DNA from: Sisyra terminalis | Lineage: Eukaryota > Arthropoda > Insecta > Neuroptera > Sisyridae | NCBI GenBank assembly: GCA_958496175.1 | Contig: OY292277.1 | Span: 2,294,001-2,358,000 of the forward strand | Direction of reading: 5' to 3' | DNA: 64,000 bases | In this document: piece by piece, positions 23,701 through 36,002 of the stretch | Numbering within the stretch: the stretch's first letter is position 1 | How the letters are laid out: each line of letters opens with the position of its first letter | Translations under genes and position numbers: made by a program | Notes under the pieces: model-generated | Seen by the model: the letters and a program-made list of their open reading frames with translations, nothing else | Told to the model about the DNA's origin: nothing | The model's database searches: none

Positions 23701-26700
23701 TCGTGCACGAGTCGACCACTGATTCGGCGTTTGAGGAAACCAGTAGTGAAGACGACGACGAAGACGATTGTGATGAGACGAGCAAATGGAACAAACAAGT
23801 CTACGAACAGATTCAGGAAGAAAAACGGAAAATTTATGAAAGACGGAGGCAAAAAGTTTCGAGACAATCAATCAACGTAAACGTAAATATTGAGCTCTAT
23901 AGAATAGCAAAAGTAGTTATTTTGGAATTCAGTCATTCTACTGGAAGACTATTTATACTAGCTGATTCCCGCGACTTCGTTTGCGTAATGTATTTGATTT
24001 TTCTTATTCTTTTACGAAAAATATAATCATACTACATCATACATCAAATAAAAAATATCGCCAAGTTCAATAAATTCGGTCTTAATTATGACTAAAAAAT
24101 ATCGAAAGTTATCAAAATAACCCCATCTCACTGTTTCGGTTCCCGAATGAACCTTTTTCCAAAAACTCTTACACTATTGCACTGTACAACACAACCGCCA
24201 AATTGAAATTTGTACAATGGCACGAAACCCAGTTCTTCCATAATCATGTATAACCATTATGTATCTTTAAACTTATTATTAAAATATCTGAATTTCAACT
24301 ATATAATTAAACCATATTGGATAGTCCAGAGTTCACCATCCACGATTTGGCGTAAGCCTTTTGCTCTGGAAGAGGATTTTAAATTTCTTTTATCATTATG
24401 ATGATATGATTATTTATTATTTATCATTATGATGATTTCTGGCTGGAATTGCGAACTTTTTTCGTGATCCCTTTCACGCACTTGCAAATAAAAGATATTG
24501 TGCCCCTCCAAGAAAAAAATCCTGAATCCACCCTTGTCCGTTAGGTTAGGAATTTTCAAAAAAAAAATCTTATCACATGCCTACTTCCTATAAGGAATAC
24601 ACCGAATATTAAACTTTCATCAGTCAGAGGAGTATATAAATACACCATTTTATATATGCACGGGTTTAAAAACGTTTTTATTTTAAGCTTTATTACTATT
24701 GTTATTATTATTATTATTAGTATTACTATTACGTTTTTTTCGTTAATATTTCCTTACTGAGCTACCCTAAGGATCTATTTACAAAAACTTTGTAAAAAAA
24801 AAGTTTACTGTCAGATTATTATCTATAAAAACATTTATATTTCAAAAAGGCAGTTTTTTGTACTTTAAATTAAATTACTGTGCTTTTTATTAGTTCCACT
24901 AAAAATATTAATATAGATCATTGTTTAACTTTTAAATACCTTCCCAATGATATATAACTCGCCTATCTGAAGTATTTTTTTTCCATCCCTCAGTTTTTAC
25001 GTAGGATATACATTCCCTTATTATTTTTAAGGAATGATAAATAGCCTAACGTGTGTGGGTAATTGTGTTGTATCTTAGTATAAAATTTAATTAAATTCGG
25101 TTGTTCTTTTTTTTTTTAGTTAAATCACCAGCGCACGCGATGTAAGAAAGTTTTTTGGTAATTTTTTCACACATTATTGGAGTTTTAGTATGGATCCCTA
25201 ATTTTTTTGAAAATTTAATATAACCTATGTTATATAGTTGAAATTCAGATATTTTAATAATAAGTGCCTAGATGCACAATGGTTATACTTGATTATGGAG
25301 GAACTGGGTTTCGTGCATTTGAACAAATTTTAATTTCGCTGTAGTTTTGTACATTTCAGTTGATTTACGGATTACTTGGTTCACGGTAGGTATACCTACC
25401 GTAGGTATACAGAATAGACCATAATCTTTTTAGATATTTATAAATATTTTTTGAAAATTAATTGATCATTGTATGCAACTATTTTATTCTAAGTAGCAGT
25501 TTATTAAATGACAAAATAGTATTTTCAGGTATGATTATGTTTTTCGTAAAAGAAATAAGAAAAATAATAATTTTCATATGCCACTACAAATAGCAAATTT
25601 CAAAAGAAAATATAATCTATACCTACGTTACGCAGACGAAGTCGCGGGGATCAGCTAGTTAGAATGTTAACATAAATAGATTTTTTTTTCATACATAACT
25701 AAACACATTTTTTTTTAGGTGAAACTAATCGGAAAAACGGATTCTCTCAAGTTAATGTTGCTGTTGAAAATTTTCATCGATCACTTCATCAACATGGCAA
25801 AGAAATGTTACACCTACGAATGTTTCGATCAAGGCCTCATGTACGTTCAGCACGCGGAAAACTTAACGATTCTGTTACGCGAAGAAACGCAGGACGAGGT
25901 CGGCGACTTTTTCCAACGCATCAAAGATGTGGAGCAACAAATTCAAAATTCGCTGTTCGAAATTCGCGTCCGTAACTTACCGGCACACAATCGTCGAGCC
26001 ACGGCGACGACGTCCAGCATTGATTTAGTAGAGACCGCCGAGGTCACAATTGAACGTTACACTCCGCTGGAGGAGGCATTGCCGTTACAATTTGCCGAAA
26101 CGCAACGTTTTAAGCAAAAAGATTATCTATTGCATGAAGAAACACTCGAGGAATGTTATGAAAGTATTGGTGGTGTCAATGTGGCACCCGATGAATCGGG
26201 AGATGAGGAAATTGAATCGTCTCATGTGTAGTTAAGAAAGTTAAAACCACTACGTTTTTCTTCATCAAAAAAATGAAATAAAATGATGACGAAACACAAT
26301 TAGAGTAATATTTTTTTTAAAATTTATCCTTTTCAGTGTTTCCAAACCTTAATTGTGGTTCCATAATCATCGTGGTACTTTGAATAGAAGATAAAACTAA
26401 AGTAGTTATGTTGGGTACTCTACGACATATTCTGGTTTTTTCATGAAATTTTCTTATGTAAATATCTAATTTTTTTTCCAAAAAATTGAGATGAAAAGTC
26501 TGACTAAAACTCAAATTGTTGTTCGTCTTAACTTTTGAATATTTTGATGTTCAAAATATCACTAAAAGAATCCAAGTTTACGATTTATAAACTCAGACTT
26601 GTAATCTCAATTTTTTAGCGCAAACTTTCAACTTACATCGACGCCGTGTTCACTGTAAAAATCGGCCGTGCCCATGCTAGCGTATAACTTGTATCCCATC

Positions 26701-29700
26701 TTCACCAATGCTCTAATACTCGGCAGCAATTCCATTTTGTGCTGAAAACAATGCGCCATGGTGTGAACACAATTCATCAAAGAATTTATATCGCTTACTT
26801 TAAAACTGCCGACCGACAACAAAATTGATTTGCGCGGAATTGTGAAGCCGGTGCTCATCATCGCCTTCAAGTACGCCTCGTAACGATCATCTCCAAAGCA
26901 AGCGACCTCGCCGGTGGACGCCATTTCGACGCCCAGCATAAAATCGGCGCCGGCCAAACGTGAAAATGAAAATTGCGGAACTTTCACGCCAACCTTGCCA
27001 CATCCGTGCAACACGTCGACCGGCTCGACAGTCTCGCCGATTATCACACGTGTGGCCATCGCAACAAAGTCGTGATCCAATGTTTTTGATACAAATGGAA
27101 ATGATCGGGAAACACGAACGTTGCATTCGATTACTTTTAATTCATTATCCTGGAAATTAAGAAGTTGGGGTGAGAAGAAAAAATTGTTGAAGATTATTTT
27201 ACCTTGGCGATTAGTTGCATGTTGAATGGACCGGTCACTTCCAGCGATAGAGCAATAGCCTTGGAAATGGCTTTGATTTTTGCGAGGGTTTCAGGATTGA
27301 TGTCTTGTGGTGGTGTGACCAACGTGGCATCGCCGGAATGAACTCCGGCGTTTTCCACGTGTTCCGAGACGGCCATGCAAAGAATGACGCCGTCGCATGC
27401 GACGGCGTCCACGTCAATCTCTTTGGCTTCCAGCAAAAATTTCGATATAACCACCGGATGTTCTTTGCTCACATCACTCGCGGCATTCAAGTACGTCACC
27501 AGGTCTTGGTTGGAATGCGCGACGTTCATGGCGGCGCCACTTAACACATACGACGGCCGCACCAAACACGGATAGCCGACTTCCTCGCAAAACTGAATCG
27601 CCTCGGGAATTTTGGTGAGTTCCCGCCAGCGCGGTTGTAAAATACCCATACGATCGAGCATTCGTGAAAATTTGAAACGATTTTCGGCGCCGTCGATCGA
27701 TTCGGGCGAGGTGCCTAAAATGCGAGCCTGTTGCCGATGGAGATCCATTGCGATGTTGTTTGGTAGCTGGCCGCCCATTGATAAAATAATCCCTTCGGGA
27801 TTTTCAAGATTGTAAATGTTCATGACGACTTCAAAAGAAATTTCCTCGAAGTACAGTCGATCGCACATGTCGTAGTCGGTGCTCACCGTTTCCGGGTTGT
27901 AATTGACCATTATGGTTTTTTTGTTTAAGTTGCGTAACTCCCGCAAACAGCCGACGGCGCACCAATCGAATTCCACGGAACTTCCGATGCGATACACTCC
28001 GGAACCGATCACCATCAAATAATTGCCGGGAAATTCTATATCGTGGCACGAGGCATTATATGTCATATACAAATAGTTGGTGTTTGCCGGCCATTCGGCC
28101 GCCACTGTATCAATTTGCTTGACAAACGGAGTGATACCACTTTCTTCGCGTTGCTTCCGCACCGACAATTCCGTACTCTTCACGGCGGCGGCAATTTGTT
28201 TATCGGAAAAACCATACTGCTTGGCTTGCAATAAAATATCACGTTTCAAATTATTTTGACTCAGTTGTTCAAGATATTGATTGATGTCGATGATATTTTT
28301 CATTTTTTGCAGAAACCATCGATCAATTTTTGTCAAGTCGTAAAGATAGTCGATGGAATAACCCGCGTTTAAGGAGGTAGCCAAGACAAACATTCGTTTG
28401 TCGGTTGGTTCTTTGAGATCTTCGTCGTTGGGTTTCTTCAGGTGAGGATCGAAACCCATGACGTTTTCGTCGACCATACGTAAAGCTTTTTGGAAGGCTT
28501 CCTCGAAATTACGACCAATCGCCATCACTTCGCCGACGCTTTTCATTGAACTCCCAATTTTCGTGCTAACCCGCGTGAATTTACTTAAATCCCAACGGGG
28601 AATTTTCACGACGCAATAGTCTAAACTGGGTTCGAAACACGCGGTTGTTTCACCAGTAACTGAATTTTTTATGAGAGGTAGTGATTTTCCGAGGGCTAGT
28701 TTGGCCGCTACGTAGGCCAGGGGATATCCTGTTGCTTTGCTAGCCAATGCTGAACTTCGCGATAAACGGGCATTTACCTCAATGATATAATATTCTTCTG
28801 AATGCGGATTTAGTGCGTATTGTATGTTACACTCTCCTACAACTCCAAAATGTCGAATTACTTTAATAGCTGTGGTGCGGAGCATATTGTACTCTCGATT
28901 GGACAAAGTTTGACTTGGTGCCACAACAATAGATTCTCCCGTGTGAATACCCAACGGGTCTACATTTTCCATGTTACAAACCGTGATACAATTATCGTAA
29001 GCATCTCGCACCACCTCATACTCAACTTCTTTCCATCCTTTCAGCGACTTGTCGATGATCAATTGATTGGAATGCGCCAATGCTTGCGTCGCTAAATTTG
29101 TCAACTCGTCGTTATTGTCGGCGAAACCTGAACCCAGACCACCCAAAGAAAACGCGGCTCGAGCCATCACGGGATAGCCCAAAGTTTCAGCCGCCTTCAG
29201 CGCCTCCTCCACCGAGTACACAGCCACACTTGGCGCCACTTTCTCGCCAATTTCCGCGACGCGTTCCGCGAAAATTTTCCTATCTTCCGTCTCGATAATC
29301 GACTGAATTGGCGTTCCCAAAATGGCACAGCCATACTTGGTGAACACTTGCGCCCGTTCCAGTTCGACGCCACAATTGAGCGCCGTTTGGCCACCGAATG
29401 TCAGCAAAACGCCGTCGGGACGTTCCGAGCGAATCACTTGCTCCACGTATTCGGGATCGAGCGGCAAAAAGTACACCTTGTCGGCGAGGCCTTTGGACGT
29501 TTGCACGGTTGCAATGTTGGGATTGATTAGAATTGTTTGGACGTTTTCTTCGCGCAATGCTTTGATCGCTTGCGATCCAGAATAGTCAAATTCGCCGGCC
29601 TGGCCGATTGAAAGTCCACCCGAGCCAATGATTAACACTTTGCGTGGAATATTGATTTTGATTGGTTGCGAGGGTTTGTACATGAGTTGTTCGGTGAGCA

Positions 29701-31233
29701 TTTCGATTAGGTTTGTGGGTTTTTGGGCCAAAGTTTGTGTGGTAACTTGCAAGAAAATGTCGAAAAGACATTCGAGATCTTGCGGACCAGCTGTGTGTTC
29801 TGGATGAAATTGTACGCTGAAGTATGGGTGTTTGGAATGAATGATTCCTTCGTTGGTGTGATCATTGGCGTTTGTGAAGAGGATGTTCCAATCTTTCGGC
29901 AAATCGGAGGCATCGACGGCGAAGCCGTGGTTTTGAGATGTCATGAAACAACGATCGGTTCCGTGGTGAAGGCATGGTTGATTGTGACCTCGATTTCCGT
30001 ATCTTAAATAATTAAAAGGGTAATTATGTATTTAATTAATATTTAAAAGGGAAATACTTTAATTTGTAGGTTTTGCAACCGGCTGCTTCAGCGAGTAATT
30101 GATGTCCCAGACAAATTCCGAAAATCGGCTTCACCACATCTCCATTGAGAATCTTTTTAATATTTGTTACAGTTTCATTACAGATTTCTGGATTTCCCGG
30201 CCCGTTACTTATAAACAAAGCGTCAAAATCGTCGATGTTAAGTGGATGATTCCAGGGTACTAAATCAACGCGGGCGCCTCGATTTATAAAGCACCGAAGT
30301 TGATTATATTTCAGTCCACAATCTATGGCACATATTCGAGGAAATCCTTTTTCGTTGTACGTAACGGGTTTCTACAAAAAGAAATAAATATAATTTAAGA
30401 AACGTAAAAATTAAAACTTTGTTTTTTCCGCACATTGATTGACACTTCGGCAACCAAATTTCGCATGTTTGGATCTTCAAAGGGCCGATTGTCGCCGGGT
30501 CGCGGAACGCCTTGTACGATTCGGCCCAGAATTGTGCCCTTTTCGCGAATTTTTTTCGTCAATTCTCTGGTATCGACGCCAGAAATCCCCGGAATATTAT
30601 ACTGTTTCATCCATTGGTCGAGTGTTTGTTGGGAACGCCAATGACTCGGCGTTGTACAAAGTTCGCCGACGACAAGACCGGCCACCCATATTTTACTGGA
30701 TTCAAACCAACTGCGAAAATGAAAATGTTTATTGCTTATGAAAGATGATATATAATTTAAAAAAAAAGCACTAATTTACCAGGGCAAACCAAATTCATCC
30801 GTTTTTGAATCAGGAACACCATAATTTCCAATCAAAGGATAAGTGAGAATCAAAATTTGCGAATTGTATGACGGATCGGTTAACGATTCCGGATATCCAA
30901 CCATTCCCGTTTGAAAAACTATCAAAAAAACACAAATTTTAAATTTACCGCAACTTACAGATATCTGTAAATTAAAAAAGCTACAACAAACTTGACACAG
31001 AGGTCGCTAGTGTCAATGTAACAAAAACACATGTTGCGGCATGTTTATATATTATAACCTCTCTATTTTTCTTCATCAATTTCAATAAATTTCATTAATC
31101 GTTACACATTAGTATACACACCAATTTCTCCACTGATTTCCACTTCCGCTCCGAACGAAAATCCCGGAATAACACTACCATCTTCCAGCACCAGGCAACA
31201 TATCGTTTTCTTCATCATCACATCCGAAGACAT
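17774..31233 (-). CDS. CAD: CAD: carbamoyl-phosphate synthetase 2 / aspartate transcarbamylase / dihydroorotase
   Basis: Cytosolic multienzyme for the first three steps of UMP synthesis (fly rudimentary). Coding exons: 31122-31233, 30780-30918, 30434-30710, 30058-30371, 27203-30002, 26637-27149, 20333-20575, 18527-20275, 18084-18467, 17774-17971. All phases join to 2242 residues (human 2225). GATase: nucleophile Cys263 in FGICLGHQ, His347 and Glu349 in FHPEH. CPSase: about 400-1390, with [17 protein letters not shown] and its second-half counterpart [14 protein letters not shown]. The MGS-like allosteric domain (about 1390-1466) is split by the 6-kb intron. DHOase zinc ligands are all present: His1499, His1501, Lys1584, His1618, Cys1641/His1642 region and Asp1714, each 28 above the human number. 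After a linker, ATCase carries [30 protein letters not shown] and ends LALVLGKY. The exon 3 donor reads GTGCGG, which is weak. A MAB21 gene lies inside intron 6 on the other strand. Confidence 0.97.
20576..21744. other. CAD intron 6, upstream of the nested gene
   Basis: Holds the likely promoter of the nested MAB21 gene. An open frame at 20620-20922 has no ATG at its start and resembles nothing I know. A 13-bp inverted repeat pairs 20781-20793 (TGAAGACTCCACC) with 20859-20871. A compact GC-rich hairpin lies at 21236-21258 (TTCCGCCACC AAC GGTGGCGGAA). Confidence 0.5.
21236..21258. other. Perfect 10-bp GC-rich hairpin
   Basis: TTCCGCCACC, three-base loop AAC, GGTGGCGGAA. It stands out in AT-rich intron DNA, about 490 bp upstream of the MAB21 start. 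It could be a binding site dyad or the relic of an element; no function is shown. Confidence 0.5.
21745..26231 (+). CDS. MAB21-domain protein, nested in a CAD intron
   Basis: Exons 21745-21971, 22025-23876 and 25719-26231 join in frame to 863 residues; AATAAA follows at 26277-26282. The start MGIGHSK fits an N-myristoylation signal (Gly2, Ser6, Lys7), suggesting membrane attachment. Residues about 80-185 hold an N-terminal fold segment ending [10 protein letters not shown] Ser/Thr/Pro-rich insert (about 185-300) follows. Then comes the part that led to the assignment: [16 protein letters not shown] (about 400), [14 protein letters not shown] (about 465) and the helical C-terminal half ([28 protein letters not shown]), as in MAB21/cGAS-like proteins. 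An acidic tract ([12 protein letters not shown], about 655) and a helical tail with MIT-like spacing complete it. I do not see a clear GS plus acidic-triad nucleotidyltransferase centre, so it may be non-catalytic. The family call rests on memory of the C-terminal pattern; the exact subfamily is unresolved. Confidence 0.65.
23955..25665. mobile_element. Long inverted-repeat element in MAB21 intron 2
   Basis: Left arm about 23955-24305 and right arm about 25218-25665 are reverse complements with indels. Outer ends match as ACTAGCTGATYCCCGCGACT and continue with TTCGTYTGCGTAA. A second block, TTCTTTTACGAAAAAYATAA, and a third around GCACGAAACCCAGTTCYTCC also pair, in mirrored order. The 0.9-kb centre has no coding capacity and includes duplicated TTTATCATTATGATGAT. 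It is either a foldback-type element or two copies of one interspersed repeat inserted head to head; the CCCGCGACTTCGTCTGCG end is of a kind often seen in insect repeats. It lies wholly inside the intron (23877-25718). Confidence 0.65.
26277..26282 (+). promoter_or_regulatory. Poly(A) signal AATAAA of the MAB21 gene
   Basis: Perfect hexamer 46 bp after the TAG, placing the transcript end inside the CAD intron, about 355 bp before the next CAD exon (26637). Confidence 0.6.
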
Positions 31234-32129
31234 TTCAGGCAAAGTACTTACGAAAAAAGCAACTTGGAAATCGATAAATTTTTCACTTAGCACTAAATTA
31301 AACTTGTAAACACTTATTGTGTACACTTGAGTCTATTATATATGTTTGTGACAAATTTTAATTTGGGAATGTTTGAGAGGAGATAAACTTAACGCCTGTT
31401 TTGCTCAGAGAGAGATAATAATTTCGAAATAACTTAACAGGTGGTGGGGAAACTTTAAAAAGAAATTTAAATATGAAACCAATTTAAACGAGGACCTTCC
31501 AATTATTTGATTTTTCATTATCACAGCAATATTCCAGCTGAGAACTTGTTGGCCTCTTAGGAGTCAATTGAATTAAATCACAATATAATTTAGATTTCAT
31601 TGAAAATGTTTGATTGGCCTTGCGGTTATTATTTAATGAGACATTGTAAAATTAATTATGCGATAAAGTTAATGTTTTTTTTTTAAATATTTTGATTGTG
31701 CAATTGAAAATTTAATAAACGGATAAGAGCGTAGTAAATTAAAATATTAATTAGTGGTTTCATCAACAACAATTTGATAAATTCAATCATTTTGCCTTTT
31801 GATTGTTTTCAATGAGCTTCAAATGATAACAAATAATTACATTCTAACACTATCTTTGGTATGTTTCAGATATTCGGAAGATATATTGAATCATGTGATA
31901 TAAGAATATTATGAGGATTATGAGCAATGTAAGAGGAATGGTTAGTAAACCAAAAGTCAACTATGAGTTTAAATTTAAATTAACGTTATACAAATTTATA
32001 TCAAAGCTTCGATTCCGAAATATTTTCCTATAATATCGTTTGATACATTGCCACAAAGCAGAAACTTTGCGTGGTTCGCAAATCAATTGCAAATATTTAA
32101 CAACATTATAAACTCTTGAAGTTTTGATG
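31234..32129. other. CAD upstream region to satellite edge
   Basis: About 0.9 kb, AT-rich, holding the CAD promoter and 5' UTR. The CAD start is thus only about 0.9 kb from satellite-like DNA. I see no coding frame or tandem repeat in it. Confidence 0.45.
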
Positions 32130-33535
32130 GTTTAATAATATTGAGAAATTTTTCCGAAAACAAACCAGGTTTAAGGCATGAAATTGACCATCAAAGTAGC
32201 AGACGAAAAAATCACCCCATCCGAATTTCATTCAAATGTAACATCGTTATATAAGGGATGATTTTTGAACTAAGTACAGCTTCGGATTCATATCAATGTA
32301 TTAAAAGATAATAAAACAAGCTTTTTCGAATTCAAAACAAAAACATTTTTCGTCAAAAGAAAACAGTGGGTTAATCATCGTTGATTTTTAACGAAAATCG
32401 TCAAATTTGAAATTTTTTTTAAGGATGCCAATCGAAAGTATACGACCATAGGTACATGCTGTGCAAATTTTTCCGAAAATAAACCAAATTTAAGGGATGA
32501 AATCGACCATCAAAGTCACAAAAGAAATCATAGAAAACCATCCAAACTTCAATCGCATGTAACATCGTTTTATAAGGAATGATTTTCGAACCAAGGGCAG
32601 TTTCCGGTTCGTAACAATGTATTTAATGATAATATAATAAGCTTTTGTGAATTCGAAACGAATATATTTTTCGTAAAACAAAACCGTGGGTTAACCCAAG
32701 GTTTATAAATTACACAGGTTGTCCCATTAGAAAAAAAATGACGTTATACGAAGAATTTTGAAATTTGAATCAGTCTGAAGATATATACGGATTTCTTCTG
32801 AAAACGTCACGTAGCGACGTAGTCACATTTCTCGAAAATCGTCCAATTTTCGATTTGGGTTTTATTGATGAAATGTATAAGCCCATCTGTACATGATGAG
32901 CAATTTTTTTCGAAAACAAACCACGTTTAAAGGATGAAATCGACCTTCAAAAGTGGCAGAACAAATTATCAAATCATCCAAACTACAAGAGCTTATAACT
33001 TCCTTATATAAAAGAAGATTTTCGAACCTAATGCAGTTTCGGATTCATAACAATAAATTAAACGAAAAAACTACAAAAAATTTCCATTTCGTGTCATAGA
33101 ACATTCCTACCCGGAAAACCAAAGATTGCTTAACCCTTAAACAACGTGAATATCGTTGATTTAAAAGTAAATTCGCTAAGTTTAAATTTAAAATATGCAT
33201 TTCTTATCATGCCTTTAGAAATAAAAACAAAATTGCCATCCCAATTTTCGGTACATACTTTTACGACTTTCTCTGAACAATTGATTAATTTTTAAATTTT
33301 GATGACATTTTAAGGTTTGAATTCTAGCTAAACATATGGCGCCATCTGTGCGGGATATAGCTGGAGCTTTTAGTTCACTCATTTTCATTTAACACAGAGA
33401 GCGATACCTTACGGTCACAATATTGCGCTCGAAGATTCAAAAATTAAATATTTTAACAATTTCGGGTTCGTAAAAAAATTAAACGATAAAATAACAAGCT
33501 TTTGCGAATTTGAAACGAAAACATTTTTCGTCAAA
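32130..33535 (-). repeat. Decayed satellite monomers at the array edge
   Basis: Diverged copies of the satellite, recognisable by the block AAATTTTTCCGAAAACAAAC at about 32145, its variants at about 32465 and 32895, and by repeated TATAAGGGATGATTTT and GTGGGTTAA landmarks. Spacing of the first two is about 320 bp, shorter than the 335-bp core unit. The stretch 33120-33480 is barely alignable. Divergence falls off towards the core array, the usual pattern at a satellite boundary. Confidence 0.75.
32695..32827. mobile_element. Truncated MITE copy inside a decayed monomer
   Basis: Starts CCAAGGTTTATAAATTACAC and matches the reverse complement of the 15317-15465 MITE for about 130 bp, including ATGACGTNATACGAAGAATT and TTTCTTCTGRAWACGTCACG. 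The second terminal repeat is missing. It sits between GTGGGTTAAC and TTTCTCGAAAA, which are nearly adjacent in intact monomers, so it interrupted a monomer. Confidence 0.75.
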
Positions 33536-33992
33536 AAAAATTTTTTTTAGGGTGCCAATCGAAAGTAGACGTCCATCTGTGCATGCTGTGCAAATTTTTC
33601 CCAAAACAAACCACGTTTAAGGGCTGAACAGGCCGTTTAAGGGATGAACACTTCCCACTAAGAGGGCGAGACGAACGGGGCTTCTTCAGCAATTGCATTA
33701 ACCATCGTTATATAAGGGATGATTTTCGAACCAAAGGCAGTTTCGGGTTCGTTACAATGTGTAGAACGATATTATAATAATTGATTTCGATTTCGAAGGC
33801 AAAAGATTTTTCACCAAAAAAAACCGTGGGTTAACCATCGTTGATTTTTCTCGAAAATGGCCAAATTAAAAAAAAAATTTTTTAGGGTGCCAATCGAAAG
33901 TAGACGTCCATCTGCGCATGCTGTGCAAATTTTTCCCAAAACAAACTACGTTTAAGGGCTGAACAGGCCGTTTAAGGGATGAACACTTCCCA

Positions 33993-36002
33993 CTAAGAGG
34001 GCGAGACGAACGGGGCTTCTTCAGCAATTGCATTAACCATCGTTATATAAGGGATGATTTTCGAACCAAAGGCAGTTTCGGGTTCGTTACAATGTGTAGA
34101 ACGATAATATATTAATTGATTTCGATTTCGAAGGCAAAAGATTTTTCGCCAAAAAAAACCGTGGGTTAACCATCGTTGATTTTTCTCGAAAATGGCCAAA
34201 CTAAAAAAAATTTTTTTTAGGGTGCCAATCGAAAGTAGACGTCCATCTGTGCATGCTGTGCAAATTTTTCCCATAACAATCCACGTTTAAGGGCTGAACA
34301 GGCCGTTTAAGGGATGAACACTTCCCACTAAGAGGGCGAGACGAACGGGGCTTCTTCAGCAATTGCATTAACCATCGTTATATAAGGGATGATTTTCGAA
34401 CCAAAGGCAGTTTCGGGTTCGTTACAATGTGTAGAACGATAATATAATAATTGATTTCGATTTCGAAGGCAAAAGATTTTTCGCCAAAAAAAACCGTGGG
34501 TTAACCATCGTTGATTTTTCTCGAAAATGGCCAAATTAAAAAAAAAATTTTTTAGGGTGCCAATCGAAAGTAGACGTCCATCTGCGCATGCTGTGCAAAT
34601 TTTTCCCAAAACAAACTACGTTTAAGGGCTGAACAGGCCGTTTAAGGGATGAACACTTCCCACTAAGAGGGCGAGACGAACGGGGCTTCTTCAGCAATTG
34701 CATTAACCATCGTTATATAAGGGATGATTTTCGAACCAAAGGCAGTTTCGGGTTCGTTACAATGTGTAGAACGATAATATAATAATTGATTTCGATTTCG
34801 AAGGCAAAAGATTTTTCGCCAAAAAAAACCGTGGGTTAACCATCGTTGATTTTTCTCGAAAATGGCCAAGTTAATAAAAAATTTTTTTAGGGTGCCAATC
34901 GAAAGTAGACGTCCATCTGCGCATGCTGTGCAAATTTTTCCCAAAACAAACTTCGTTTAAGGGCTGAACAGGCCGTTTAAGGGATGAACACTTCCCACTA
35001 AGAGGGCGAGACGAACGGGGCTTCTTCAGCAATTGCATTAACCATCGTTATATAAGGGATGATTTTCGAACCAAAGGCAGTTTCGGGTTCGTTACAATGT
35101 GTAGAACGATAATATATTAATTGATTTCGATTTCGAAGGCAAAAGATTTTTCGCCAAAAAAAACCGTGGGTTAACCATCGTTGATTTTTCTCGAAAATGG
35201 CCAAACTAAAAAAAATTTTTTTTAGGGTGCCAATCGAAAGTAGACGTCCATCTGTGCATGCTGTGCAAATTTTTCCCATAACAATCCACGTTTAAGGGCT
35301 GAACAGGCCGTTTAAGGGATGAACACTTCCCACTAAGAGGGCGAGACGAACGGGGCTTCTTCAGCAATTGCATTAACCATCGTTATATAAGGGATGATTT
35401 TCGAACCAAAGGCAGTTTCGGGTTCGTTACAATGTGTAGAACGATAATATAATAATTGATTTCGATTTCGAAGGCAAAAGATTTTTCGCCAAAAAAAACC
35501 GTGGGTTAACCATCGTTGATTTTTCTCGAAAATGGCCAAATTAAAAAAAAAATTTTTTAGGGTGCCAATCGAAAGTAGACGTCCATCTGCGCATGCTGTG
35601 CAAATTTTTCCCAAAACAAACTACGTTTAAGGGCTGAACAGGCCGTTTAAGGGATGAACACTTCCCACTAAGAGGGCGAGACGAACGGGGCTTCTTCAGC
35701 AATTGCATTAACCATCGTTATATAAGGGATGATTTTCGAACCAAAGGCAGTTTCGGGTTCGTTACAATGTGTAGAACGATAATATAATAATTGATTTCGA
35801 TTTTGAAGGCAAAAGATTTTTCGCCAAAAAAAACCGTGGGTTAACCATCGTTGATTTTTCTCGAAAATGGCCAAGTTAATAAAAAATTTTTTTAGGGTGC
35901 CAATCGAAAGTAGACGTCCATCTGCGCATGCTGTGCAAATTTTTCCCAAAACAAACTTCGTTTAAGGGCTGAACAGGCCGTTTAAGGGATGAACACTTCC
36001 CA
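33993..36002 (-). repeat. Higher-order trimer A-B-C, two copies of 1005 bp
   Basis: Monomer types recur every third unit: A at 33993 and 34998, B at 34328 and 35333, C at 34663 and 35668. C is marked by GTTAATAAAAAATTTTTTT and AAACTTCGTTTAAGG. The two trimers are almost identical; one visible difference is TTTCGAAGG versus TTTTGAAGG at about 35800. Confidence 0.85.

Noticed and set aside
23877..24026. Read-through tail of the second MAB21 exon
   Set aside because: Includes the inverted-repeat end and conflicts with the in-frame splice from 23876 to 25719.
27235..29913. Numerous plus- and minus-strand frames over the large CAD exon
   Set aside because: Shadows of the CPSase coding frame, which explains the long open stretches and codon pattern.
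33700..33760. CENP-B box-like TTTCGAACCAAAGGCAG in the monomer
   Set aside because: Only the TTCG and A positions fit; the CGGG half is absent, so it does not meet the consensus.
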